Assembly (NCBI RefSeq): GCF_002364335.1
Contig: NZ_DEXW01000076.1
Span: 1 to 21,181, forward strand
Length of the DNA: 21,181 bases
Direction of reading: 5' to 3'
Origin: Winogradskyella sp. UBA3174
GTDB taxonomy: Bacteria; Bacteroidota; Bacteroidia; Flavobacteriales; Flavobacteriaceae
In this document: one piece after another, positions 1 to 7,363 of the stretch
Position numbering within the stretch: position 1 is the first letter of the stretch
How the letters are laid out: the number at the start of each line of letters is the position of its first letter
Made by a program: the position numbers and the translations under genes
The notes under the pieces: generated by a model
The model's input: only the letters and a program-made list of their open reading frames with translations
Databases searched by the model: none
Told to the model about the DNA's origin: nothing

Positions 1-975
1 GTAGAACGTTCTTTGACTTATTATACAGAAAACTTTGGACCTTATTTTCATAAGCAATGTCGAATCATAGAATTTCCACGTTATGCGTCATTCGCACAAG
101 CGTTCCCTGGAACCATGCCTTATTCTGAAGCGATCGGTTTTATTATTAATCTTGAAGACGAAAGTGGAAATAATATAGTAGACGCTGTGATTGCGCACGA
201 AATGGCACACCAATGGTGGGCTCACCAAGTTATTGGAGCCAACATGCAAGGTAGTGTGATGATGAGTGAAAGTTTTTCTGAATATTCCGCTTTAATGACG
301 ATTAAGAATATGACCGATAATCCTATGAAAATGCGTGAATTTTTAAAGTACGATCACGATCGCTACTTAAGAGGGCGCAGTGGTGAACGTCTTAAAGAGT
401 TGCCATTGTATACCGTGGAAAACCAAGGCTATATCCATTATGGAAAAGGCAGTGTTATTTTATATGCCTTACAAGATTACATCGGTGAGGATAAAGTAAA
501 TTTAGCAATGAAAGGTTTCTTAGAAGAATACCGCTATAAAGAGCCACCTTATCCAACGTCGTATGACTTCTTAAGGTATTTAGAACCTCAAGTTCCAGAT
601 TCGCTAAATTATCTAATCACAGATTGGTTTAAGGAAATCACCTTATACGATAATCGCTTAAAAGAGGCGAATTACAAAATCTTAGATAACGGAAAGTATG
701 AAGTGACGATGGAGATTGAAAGCTCAAAAATAAAATCTGACAGCCTAGGAAACGAAACTAAAACAGCGATTAACGATTGGATAGATGTTGGTTTCTTTAT
801 GGATGATGATGAAGATCGTTTATACCAACAAAAACGTGTAAAGTTCAATAAAGAAAAGTCCTCAATTACAATGCAATTAGATTCGCTTCCTGTAAAAGCG
901 GCTATTGATCCGAGGCATATTTTAATAGACCGTGTGTATTCAGATAATATTAAAAGTATAAGTTTAGAAGAGTAA
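1..975 (+). CDS. M1 family metallopeptidase, C-terminal part (ABC permease/M1 fusion type), cut by window edge
   Basis: The reading frame is open from base 1, so this is the 3' end of a longer gene. The zinc site HEMAH lies at 196-210 and is followed by WWAHQ and the third ligand region SESFSEY. The substrate-binding GAMEN loop of classical M1 peptidases is replaced by GTMPYSE just upstream. This combination is typical of the roughly 1200-residue Bacteroidota proteins that join an ABC-2 type permease to an M1 aminopeptidase domain; that assignment is inferred because the membrane part lies outside the window. The remaining C-terminal region has the expected length and is rich in charged residues. 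The gene ends with TAA and is followed by a palindromic repeat and a hairpin terminator, so it is probably the last gene of its transcript. The peptidase domain call is firm; the fusion is likely. Confidence 0.88.
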   Translation, partial: VERSLTYYTENFGPYFHKQCRIIEFPRYASFAQAFPGTMPYSEAIGFIINLEDESGNNIVDAVIAHEMAHQWWAHQVIGANMQGSVMMSESFSEYSALMTIKNMTDNPMKMREFLKYDHDRYLRGRSGERLKELPLYTVENQGYIHYGKGSVILYALQDYIGEDKVNLAMKGFLEEYRYKEPPYPTSYDFLRYLEPQVPDSLNYLITDWFKEITLYDNRLKEANYKILDNGKYEVTMEIESSKIKSDSLGNETKTAINDWIDVGFFMDDDEDRLYQQKRVKFNKEKSSITMQLDSLPVKAAIDPRHILIDRVYSDNIKSISLEE

Positions 976-987
976 CTAGCAAAAGGA

Positions 988-1093
988 CGTCGGTTCGAGT
1001 GTTTTATTTGAGATACGCTAAAAAATGTATCGAGAACCTGATGTATGACTTCTCGATACAAATCTTCGTCACTCAGATGCAATCGAAATGACG
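988..1093. repeat. Palindromic intergenic repeat (REP-like)
   Basis: A 106-base imperfect palindrome. The inner arms are a perfect 11-base inverted repeat, TGTATCGAGAA at 1026-1036 and TTCTCGATACA at 1050-1060, around a 13-base loop. The outer arms, CGTCGGTTCGA (988-998) and TCGAAATGACG (1083-1093), pair at 9 of 11 positions. It lies between convergent genes and has no coding potential. Similar TCGAGAA/TTCTCGA elements recur between genes in flavobacterial genomes from memory; the copy number in this genome cannot be seen here. It is not an obvious terminator because no T-tract follows either arm. Confidence 0.6.
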
Positions 1094-1109
1094 GATTATA
1101 TTTAAAAGA

Positions 1110-1148
1110 ACACCCTTTCTATATTTTAGATAGGGTGTCGTCTTTTTT
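1110..1148 (+). terminator. Intrinsic terminator between convergent genes
   Basis: A stem of 12 pairs with one mismatch (1110-1121 with 1127-1138, core ACACCC/GGGTGT) is followed after CGTC by a run of six T. It closes the M1 peptidase transcript. On the opposite strand the tract is weaker (TCTTTTAAAT), so it may also serve the leftward SRPBCC gene. Confidence 0.75.
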
Positions 1149-1167
1149 ATCAATTATAGAACTATTA

Positions 1168-1560
1168 TTATTCATTTAAAGTTTCAAAATAGCCTCTCAT
1201 AGGCTCAAAATAACTTTCTTCCCAACCATTTTTATAATGCTCACCAGATTCTGGTACATTAGTATGTTTTAAGGTTAAAGTCGTTTCTTCTTCCTGCTCA
1301 GAAAGTGAAATTTCAATTTGAGAATCACCTTCATCATCTTCAAAATCAATAGTTCGCCAAGATTGAACTATCTTATGATATGGTTTTAACTCAATATTCT
1401 GCCCTATAATATAACCTTCCCAGGCTGTAAACGTTTCCCCTACTTTATCAGAAACGAAAGCAGCTCCACCAGTCATTTTAGTATGGCGCTGGGTGCTTAA
1501 CCAAGATTTATAAATTTGTTTTGCTGTTGCCTTAATCTGTATTATCAATGTAAACTCCAT
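1168..1560 (-). CDS. SRPBCC / AHSA1-like small domain protein
   Basis: A 130-residue protein with the Bet v1-like (START/SRPBCC) helix-grip pattern: an N-terminal strand, a helix containing IYKSWLS, then TGGAA, a WEGYI strand and a long C-terminal helix containing NGWEESYFEPMRGYFE. This matches the AHSA1 (activator of Hsp90 ATPase-like) branch, in which WxxxWxxY-type C-terminal residues are common. The family binds hydrophobic ligands or acts in stress responses, but the ligand is unknown here. The ATG giving MEFT was chosen over an in-frame TTG three codons upstream. The gene diverges from the flavoprotein at 1627 and stands alone on this strand. Length is normal for the family. Confidence 0.75.
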   Translation of the reverse strand: MEFTLIIQIKATAKQIYKSWLSTQRHTKMTGGAAFVSDKVGETFTAWEGYIIGQNIELKPYHKIVQSWRTIDFEDDEGDSQIEISLSEQEEETTLTLKHTNVPESGEHYKNGWEESYFEPMRGYFETLNE

Positions 1561-1593
1561 AACGCTCAATTATTATATTTCTTTGGTTAAACT

Positions 1594-1622
1594 TTTGTTC
1601 CTAATAAATATAACTAATTTTG
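1594..1622 (+). promoter_or_regulatory. Bacteroidota-type promoter of the COG2509 flavoprotein gene
   Basis: A -7 element TAATTTTG (1615-1622) fits TAnnTTTG exactly, with TTTG at 1594-1597 as the -33 element after a 17-base spacer, slightly short of the usual 19-21. The -7 element ends only four bases before the ATG at 1627, so transcription would start at or next to the start codon. Confidence 0.55.
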
Positions 1623-1626
1623 CATT

Positions 1627-3186
1627 ATGATAAAAGCATTGCAACTACGCATTAATTTACACCAAGAAGGAAAACCTGATGGATTGCTTAATAAAGCAGC
1701 TTATGATTTGGGGATGAAACCTTCTGAAATTTCTGGAATTAAAATTCTAAGAAAATCTATTGATGCGCGCAAGCGAAATATCATGTTTAACTATAAAGTT
1801 GAAGTTTATATTAACGAACCTGTACCTGAAACTTCAGACTATACGTTTGATTATAAAGATGTGTCTAGTGCCAAGCCTATTCACATCATTGGTTTTGGAC
1901 CAGCAGGCATGTGGGCAGCATTACGTTGCATAGAACTAGGCTTTAAACCAATTGTCTTAGAGCGTGGTAAAAACGTGAGAGATCGTCGTCGTGATTTAAA
2001 AGCTATAAATCAAGATCATAATGTAAATGAAGATTCTAACTATTGCTTTGGTGAAGGAGGTGCAGGAACTTATAGTGATGGTAAACTTTACACACGTAGT
2101 TTAAAACGTGGAGATGTTAGACGAATTTTTGAAAACTTAGTTTATCATGGTGCGACAGAGCAAATATTAATAGATGCCCATCCACATATTGGCACTAACA
2201 AACTGCCTAAGGTTGTTCAAAATATTAGAGAAAATATAATAAAATTTGGTGGCGAAGTTCATTTTGAAACTAGAGTTTCAGATTTTACTTTAAAGGATAA
2301 TAAAATTAAAGCTATTCAACTTCAAAATGGAAATGAACTTGCTGTAGAAAAAGTTATTCTTGCAACAGGTCATTCTGCGAGAGATATATTTTACTTATTG
2401 AATGATAAAAAGATAGCGTTAAAAGCAAAATCTTTCGCAATGGGAGTTCGTGTAGAGCATCCTCAAGACATTATTGATGGTATTCAGTACCACTGTAAAG
2501 GCGAACAACGAGATGAATTGCTACCAGCAGCAGCTTATAGTTTGGTACAACAAGTAAATGATAGAGGTGTCTATTCATTTTGCATGTGTCCTGGAGGGTT
2601 TATAGTACCTGCAGCGACAGCCAACGGTGAAGTTGTAGTAAATGGGATGTCACCTTCTAAACGAAATAATAAGTTTGCTAATTCTGGTATTGTAACTGAG
2701 ATTAACGCAGATAAAGATTTATATAAATACGAACACTTCGGAGCGTTAAAGGCTCTAGAATATCAAAAAGACTTAGAGCGTTTAGCCTTTACAGCTGGTG
2801 GAAGAAGTCAAGCTGCTCCAGCACAGCGCTTAACTGACTTTGTTGAAGGTAAATTATCGACAAGCCTAAATGAAACATCGTACCAACCAGGTTTAAAGTC
2901 ATCTCCAATGCATTCTTTATTACCTAAGCTAATCGGTAGTTCTCTACGTAAAGGATTTAGAGCGTTTGGTGATAAAATGAGAGGCTATTACACAGAAGAA
3001 GCTAATATTATTGGTGTAGAATCACGTACCTCATCACCTGTAAATATTCCAAGAACAGAAACCTTAGAACATCCTGAAATCTCAAATTTATATCCTTGTG
3101 GTGAAGGTGGTGGATATGCTGGCGGAATCGTTTCTGCTGCAATGGATGGTGAACGTTGTGCGGAAGCGGCAACTTCTAACTTATAA
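1627..3186 (+). CDS. FAD-dependent dehydrogenase, COG2509 type
   Basis: A 519-residue flavoprotein. After an N-terminal domain of about 85 residues (typical of this family, starting MIKALQLRI) comes the dinucleotide-binding strand-turn-helix IIGFGPAGMWAA near residue 88 with the acidic end VLERG near residue 112. The family signature CFGEGGAGTYSDGKL follows. The C-terminal FAD-contact motif CGEGGGYAGGIVSAA lies near residue 490. Substrate and partner are not known for COG2509; it is a cytoplasmic oxidoreductase with no signal peptide. The start fits the family N-terminus, and no later ATG would preserve it. fabD follows after about 40 bases but with its own promoter candidate. Confidence 0.85.
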   Translation: MIKALQLRINLHQEGKPDGLLNKAAYDLGMKPSEISGIKILRKSIDARKRNIMFNYKVEVYINEPVPETSDYTFDYKDVSSAKPIHIIGFGPAGMWAALRCIELGFKPIVLERGKNVRDRRRDLKAINQDHNVNEDSNYCFGEGGAGTYSDGKLYTRSLKRGDVRRIFENLVYHGATEQILIDAHPHIGTNKLPKVVQNIRENIIKFGGEVHFETRVSDFTLKDNKIKAIQLQNGNELAVEKVILATGHSARDIFYLLNDKKIALKAKSFAMGVRVEHPQDIIDGIQYHCKGEQRDELLPAAAYSLVQQVNDRGVYSFCMCPGGFIVPAATANGEVVVNGMSPSKRNNKFANSGIVTEINADKDLYKYEHFGALKALEYQKDLERLAFTAGGRSQAAPAQRLTDFVEGKLSTSLNETSYQPGLKSSPMHSLLPKLIGSSLRKGFRAFGDKMRGYYTEEANIIGVESRTSSPVNIPRTETLEHPEISNLYPCGEGGGYAGGIVSAAMDGERCAEAATSNL

Positions 3187-3201
3187 GTTTAATATTATTC
3201 C

Positions 3202-3209
3202 TATTTTTG
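3202..3209 (+). promoter_or_regulatory. Candidate -7 element for fabD
   Basis: TATTTTTG matches TAnnTTTG exactly and ends 18 bases before the fabD ATG, placing a transcription start in the short A-rich leader. No clear TTTG is seen at -33, only TTA near 3181. The flavoprotein may therefore still read through into fabD. Confidence 0.4.
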
Positions 3210-3227
3210 CAACTCAAATTAAAAAAA

Positions 3228-4121
3228 ATGAACGCATATATATTTCCAGGTCAAGGAGCTCAATTCTCAGGAATGGGTTTAGATTTATACGAAAACTCAC
3301 CTTTAGCACAAGAGCTATTTGAAAAAGCAAATCACATCTTAGGCTTTCACATTACAGATATAATGTTTGAGGGGACTGCTGAAGACCTAAAAGAGACTAA
3401 AGTAACACAACCAGCTATCTTTTTACATTCGGTAATCTTAGCTAAAACTTTAGGAGATACTTTTAAACCAGATATGGTTGCTGGTCATTCACTCGGAGAA
3501 TTTTCAGCTTTAGTTACTGCTGGTGCTTTAACCTTTGAAGATGGACTTAAATTAGTATCGCAACGTGCTCAAGCCATGCAAAAAGCTTGTGAATTACAAC
3601 AAAGTACTATGGCTGCAGTTTTAGGTTTAGATGATGCTATCGTAGAAAAAATATGCGCGACAATAAAAGGTGTTGTCGTTCCTGCAAACTACAATTGCCC
3701 TGGGCAATTAGTGATCTCTGGTGACGTTGATGCTATTAACAGCGCTTGTGAAGCACTTAAAGAAGCAGGAGCAAGACGCGCTTTGGTATTACCAGTTGGT
3801 GGAGCTTTTCACTCTCCACTAATGGAGCCTGCTCGTGAAGAATTGGCAGCTGCAATAGAAAACACAACATTTAGCAAACCAAACTGTCCCATATATCAGA
3901 ATGTAACAGCATCTGCTATTACTGATGAAAACGAAATAAAAGTTAATTTAATTTCGCAATTAACAGCACCTGTGCGTTGGACACAATCTGTGCAACAAAT
4001 GATTGAAGATGGAGCTTCACATTTCACAGAAGTAGGTCCTGGTAAAGTTTTACAAGGCTTAGTAAGGAAAATTCATAGAGAGGCAGAAACTGCTTCTGCA
4101 ACTTTTAAAACTAACGCTTAA
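3228..4121 (+). CDS. fabD: Malonyl-CoA:ACP transacylase
   Basis: A 297-residue enzyme that moves malonyl from CoA to acyl carrier protein, the supply step for fatty-acid elongation in the cytoplasm. Sequence hallmarks in order are FPGQGAQ at residues 6-12, the nucleophile elbow GHSLGE with Ser88, Arg113 in SQRAQAM for the malonyl carboxylate, the catalytic His195 in GGAFHSP, and the late PVRW motif. The ATG at 3228 gives the standard MNAYIFPGQG start; an in-frame TTG seven codons upstream lies inside the likely promoter and was rejected. The length is normal. lspA follows after 13 bases, so the two are probably co-transcribed. Confidence 0.96.
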   Translation: MNAYIFPGQGAQFSGMGLDLYENSPLAQELFEKANHILGFHITDIMFEGTAEDLKETKVTQPAIFLHSVILAKTLGDTFKPDMVAGHSLGEFSALVTAGALTFEDGLKLVSQRAQAMQKACELQQSTMAAVLGLDDAIVEKICATIKGVVVPANYNCPGQLVISGDVDAINSACEALKEAGARRALVLPVGGAFHSPLMEPAREELAAAIENTTFSKPNCPIYQNVTASAITDENEIKVNLISQLTAPVRWTQSVQQMIEDGASHFTEVGPGKVLQGLVRKIHREAETASATFKTNA

Positions 4122-4134
4122 TCTCACTATTGTT

Positions 4135-4644
4135 TTGAATAGAAACTTATTTATAGTAGTACTTATTATTTTTAATATTGTAATAGACCAAATCTCTAAA
4201 GTTATAGTTAGAACAACTATGATTAAAGGTGGCAGAGGGCAAATAGATGTTATACAAGATTATTTTCAGCTCATTTGGGTAGAAAATAAAGGTGCGTTTT
4301 TAGGTATGGGCAGTGATATGAACCCAACGTTAAAACTTATATTTCTATTGATTCTTCCAACCCTAGTACTTGTCTATGTGATTTATTATATTGTAAAAAC
4401 AAAAGAATTAGACCGCTTAAGTCTTATCGCCTTTTGCTGCATTATAGGTGGCGGAATTGCTAATGTATTTGATCGTATTGTCTATGGCGAAGTTACTGAC
4501 TTCTTCTTTATCAACTTAGGAGGCGTATTTAAAACAGGTATTTTTAATGTTGCCGATCTTTCTGTAACTACAGGAATGATTATGCTATTCTTCAGTGGGT
4601 TTTCTCAAAGAAATAAAGGGAAAATAATACACGACTCTAAATAG
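4135..4644 (+). CDS. lspA: Lipoprotein signal peptidase (signal peptidase II)
   Basis: A 169-residue inner-membrane aspartyl protease that removes signal peptides from prolipoproteins after lipidation. Four hydrophobic segments are visible (about 5-20, 66-87, 96-112, 136-156). Motifs match the family: IDQISK at 17-22, ENKGAFLG at 50-57, the block with Asp113 and Asp122 (VTDFF), and FNVADLS with Asp141. Asp122 and Asp141 have the spacing of the catalytic pair. The start is a TTG; there is no upstream ATG in frame, and the first membrane helix begins at once, so TTG is accepted. It lies 13 bases after fabD. The window itself encodes several probable LspA substrates, including the lipoproteins at 9975, 10452 and 16035. 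Confidence 0.93.
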   Translation: MNRNLFIVVLIIFNIVIDQISKVIVRTTMIKGGRGQIDVIQDYFQLIWVENKGAFLGMGSDMNPTLKLIFLLILPTLVLVYVIYYIVKTKELDRLSLIAFCCIIGGGIANVFDRIVYGEVTDFFFINLGGVFKTGIFNVADLSVTTGMIMLFFSGFSQRNKGKIIHDSK

Positions 4645-4655
4645 ATATCACTTAT

Positions 4656-4674
4656 ACTAAAGGAAATCTTTAGT
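4656..4674. terminator. Weak hairpin between lspA and a convergent small gene
   Basis: A perfect 7-base inverted repeat ACTAAAG/CTTTAGT has a five-base loop. An overlapping alternative pairing, ATCACT (4647-4652) with AGTGAT (4672-4677), is possible. No T-tract follows on either strand, so termination activity is doubtful. Confidence 0.35.
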
Positions 4675-4676
4675 GA

Positions 4677-4868
4677 TTAACGCGCTAAACGGCAATCATC
4701 ACAATCTTTAACTTCACCATAATAAGTCTCACGATATTTATGAAGTGTTTTGTAAGGAATACTTAAAAATTGCTTTTTAATATAGGTAACATTAGTTTGT
4801 AATACACCCATCTTTTTTGTAAAGCGACCTTCGACTTTGGTCTCTCTTTTAATACTTATCAGTTTCAT
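4677..4868 (-). CDS. Small hypothetical protein
   Basis: A 63-residue basic protein starting MKLISIKRET from the ATG at 4868; an in-frame TTG three codons earlier is possible but less likely. It has no signal peptide or membrane segment. The central part is rich in Lys, Thr and Tyr (PYKTLHKYRETYYGEV), and the tail carries CDDC, a two-cysteine motif that could bind a metal or form a disulfide. The coding pattern looks genuine and similar small proteins occur in flavobacteria from memory, but no family was recognised and no function is proposed. It converges with lspA, with the two stop codons about 30 bases apart. Confidence 0.55.
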   Translation of the reverse strand: MKLISIKRETKVEGRFTKKMGVLQTNVTYIKKQFLSIPYKTLHKYRETYYGEVKDCDDCRLAR

Positions 4869-5057
4869 GTTTCTCAATTATCATTAAGAACAAAACAACG
4901 AAGACTAATAGCCAGTACCAAGTTAGGTATGTTAAATAATTGTTAAGCTAAAATTTCATTATCATATTGAAAATCAGCTGTTACTATACTTAACAGATTC
5001 TTAATAAGTCTTACTTAATCTTAACAGTCTGACAATTTAAGATTTACTAAAAAAGAG

Positions 5058-6335
5058 TTATTTCTTATAAATTACACCGTTCTTCATCACAAAAGTAACA
5101 TTCTCCATGGTGGAGATATCTTTTGTAGGGTCAACATTTACAGCAATAATATCAGCTAAGTAGCCTTCTTTAATTTGACCAATTTGGTTTTCCATTTTTA
5201 AAATCATTGCATTTGTGACAGTTGCACTCTGAATAGTTTCTATAGCTGGCATTCCTGCTTCTACCATAAAACCAAACTCTTTACCATTGTCCCCATGATA
5301 AAATACAGCTGCATCTGTTCCAAAAGCAATACCAACTCCGGCCTTATAAGCCCTACTAAACATATCTTGAATTTTAGGTCCAATATCTAAAGCCTTAGGT
5401 ACAATAACATCTGGATAGTAATTAGGGATTTTTGCTTTTTCTGACACAAACTTTCCTGCACTAATAGTTGGCACTAAATAGACATCATATTTCTTCATCA
5501 ACTCCATAGTTTCGGCACTCATTAGAGTTCCATGCTCAATAGTTTTCACACCACCTATAATTGCTCGTTGCATACCTTCATCTCCGTGTGCATGTGCAGC
5601 AACATGAAAACCATAATCTTTTGCTGTTTCACAAATAGCTTTAATTTCTTCAACTGTAAACTGAGGATTTTGTCCACTCTTGGCGACACTTAACACTCCA
5701 CCTGTTGCTGTTATTTTAATTAAATCAGCACCATTTTTATAGCGTTGTCTCACTGCTTTTTTAGCATCGTCTACTCCATTGACCACGCCTTCTTTTGGAC
5801 CAGGATTACCCATAATACTTCGCTTTGCACCATTGGTTGGATCTGCATGTCCGCCTGTTGTTGCTAAAGCCTTTTCTGCTGTAAATATTCTAGGTCCATT
5901 AACTTTATCAGCGTTTATAGCATTTCTAAGTGACACATTAACACCAGAACCTCCTAAATCTCTAACTGTTGTAAAGCCACTCATCAAAGTAATTTCAGCA
6001 TATTTAACTGAATTAAAAGCCACATCTGCATCATTTAACGTATAATCCTCTAAATAGGATTTTGGATTGGTTTCACTTTCAATATGTACATGCATATCTA
6101 TCAATCCTGGCATTACGGTCTTGGATTTTAAATCTATAACTAGATCTTTAGAATTCTTTGGACTCACAAAACCATTTTCAACTGAAATAATTTTATTATC
6201 AAAAACCACAACCGTTTTTTCTGTAAGTACTTTACCAGATTTAGTATCTATTAATTTACCACAATGTAAATATGTGTTTTGTGCTGTTAATGACACTGTA
6301 AAAAGCAGGACTAATGTTCTAAGCAAAGATTTCAT
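5058..6335 (-). CDS. Exported amidohydrolase (prolidase/imidazolonepropionase-like)
   Basis: A 425-residue metal-dependent hydrolase. The start MKSLLRTLVL gives a signal peptide ending SLTAQ at about residue 19, so the enzyme is probably periplasmic. An upstream in-frame start would overlap galE and bury the signal peptide, so it was rejected. Metal ligands fit the amidohydrolase superfamily: His82 and His84 (MHVHIE), the lysine to be carboxylated Lys207 (LIKITATGG), His248 (AAHAHG), His268 (TIEHGT) and Asp341 (FGTDAA). The closest branch known to me contains Xaa-Arg/Xaa-Lys type dipeptidases and related enzymes; the exact substrate is not readable. It follows galE by seven bases and is the last gene of the aminotransferase-galE operon. 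Confidence 0.85.
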   Translation of the reverse strand: MKSLLRTLVLLFTVSLTAQNTYLHCGKLIDTKSGKVLTEKTVVVFDNKIISVENGFVSPKNSKDLVIDLKSKTVMPGLIDMHVHIESETNPKSYLEDYTLNDADVAFNSVKYAEITLMSGFTTVRDLGGSGVNVSLRNAINADKVNGPRIFTAEKALATTGGHADPTNGAKRSIMGNPGPKEGVVNGVDDAKKAVRQRYKNGADLIKITATGGVLSVAKSGQNPQFTVEEIKAICETAKDYGFHVAAHAHGDEGMQRAIIGGVKTIEHGTLMSAETMELMKKYDVYLVPTISAGKFVSEKAKIPNYYPDVIVPKALDIGPKIQDMFSRAYKAGVGIAFGTDAAVFYHGDNGKEFGFMVEAGMPAIETIQSATVTNAMILKMENQIGQIKEGYLADIIAVNVDPTKDISTMENVTFVMKNGVIYKK

Positions 6336-6342
6336 ATTCAAA

Positions 6343-7362
6343 TTATTTATTTCTAATTTTTTGTTCCCATTTCCAAGCTGAAGCCATAGCATCATCTAGT
6401 GTTAATTCTGCTTTCCAACCTAGCACATCGTTTGCTTTTGTTGTTTCAGCATAAATAGATGTGACATCTCCTTCTCTCCTATCCATGATTTGGTATTTCA
6501 ACTTTTTACCGGAAACTTTCTCAAATGATTCAATTACATCTAAAACCGAACTTCCTTTTCCAGTACCTAAATTAAACACTTCAAAATCATAGTCATTTTT
6601 GTTATCTAGCAATCGTTTTAATGCAACCACATGTGCTTTCGCCACATCTACAACATGTATATAATCTCTGACACAAGTACCATCTAGTGTTTTATAATCG
6701 TTGCCAAAAACTGATAATTGTTCCCGTATTCCTAACGCAGTTTGTGTAATATATGGCACTAGATTTTGTGGAACACCTATTGGCAACTCGCCTATTTGAG
6801 CAGTTGGATGTGCACCAATTGGATTAAAATATCGTAAAGCAATACTGTTTAATTTTTTATTCACTTTACAAGTATCTCTAATAATTTCTTCACCAATTTG
6901 CTTTGTATTTCCGTATGGTGATTCAGCTACTTTTATTGCTTCGTTCTCTGTTATTGGTAATATATCTGCTTGACCATAAACAGTGCATGATGAGCTGAAA
7001 ATAAAATTCTGTTGATTAAGCTCACTTAGTTCTTGTAGCACATAAACCAGCGTGCTAATATTGTTTTCATAATACATTAAGGGTTCTTTTATACTTTCTC
7101 CTACTGCCTTTTTTGCTGCAAAGTGAATAACTCCAGCTAAATCATTATATTTTTTGAAAAATGTTTTAACATCTTTTTTTATTTTTAAATCTAATTTCTG
7201 AAACTGAGGTTTTATATCTGTTATAGCTTTAATGCCGTCTAAAACATCTAAAGAAGAATGACTTAAATTATCAATGATAACAACTTCAAAACCTTCTTGC
7301 TGTAATTCTACAACAGTATGGGAACCTATGAAGCCTAAACCGCCAGTTACTAAAATTTTCAT
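6343..7362 (-). CDS. galE: UDP-glucose 4-epimerase
   Basis: A 339-residue extended short-chain dehydrogenase/reductase that interconverts UDP-glucose and UDP-galactose (or the N-acetyl forms). The NAD-binding motif TGGLGFIGS is at residues 6-14, with Gly7, Gly10 and Gly13. The catalytic region reads SSSCTVYG at 123-130, and the YxxxK pair is Tyr150/Lys154. The conserved RYFNPIGAHP and RDYIHVVDVA blocks are present. Length and layout are standard for GalE. Only one base separates its ATG from the stop codon of the upstream aminotransferase, and the amidohydrolase starts seven bases after it, so all three form one transcript. Substrate range is not decided by the sequence. Confidence 0.93.
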   Translation of the reverse strand: MKILVTGGLGFIGSHTVVELQQEGFEVVIIDNLSHSSLDVLDGIKAITDIKPQFQKLDLKIKKDVKTFFKKYNDLAGVIHFAAKKAVGESIKEPLMYYENNISTLVYVLQELSELNQQNFIFSSSCTVYGQADILPITENEAIKVAESPYGNTKQIGEEIIRDTCKVNKKLNSIALRYFNPIGAHPTAQIGELPIGVPQNLVPYITQTALGIREQLSVFGNDYKTLDGTCVRDYIHVVDVAKAHVVALKRLLDNKNDYDFEVFNLGTGKGSSVLDVIESFEKVSGKKLKYQIMDRREGDVTSIYAETTKANDVLGWKAELTLDDAMASAWKWEQKIRNK

Positions 7363-7363
7363 T

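Noticed and set aside
672..1082. Open frame on the minus strand
   Set aside because: It runs antisense through the end of the M1 peptidase gene and into the palindromic repeat; no domain or signal is recognisable, and the sense frame is clearly coding.
3098..3322. Short plus-strand frame bridging the flavoprotein and fabD
   Set aside because: It overlaps two well-supported genes in another frame and has a composition typical of an out-of-frame reading.
5779..6381. Two open frames on the plus strand opposite the amidohydrolase
   Set aside because: They lie antisense to a gene with all metal ligands in place and show no family features.
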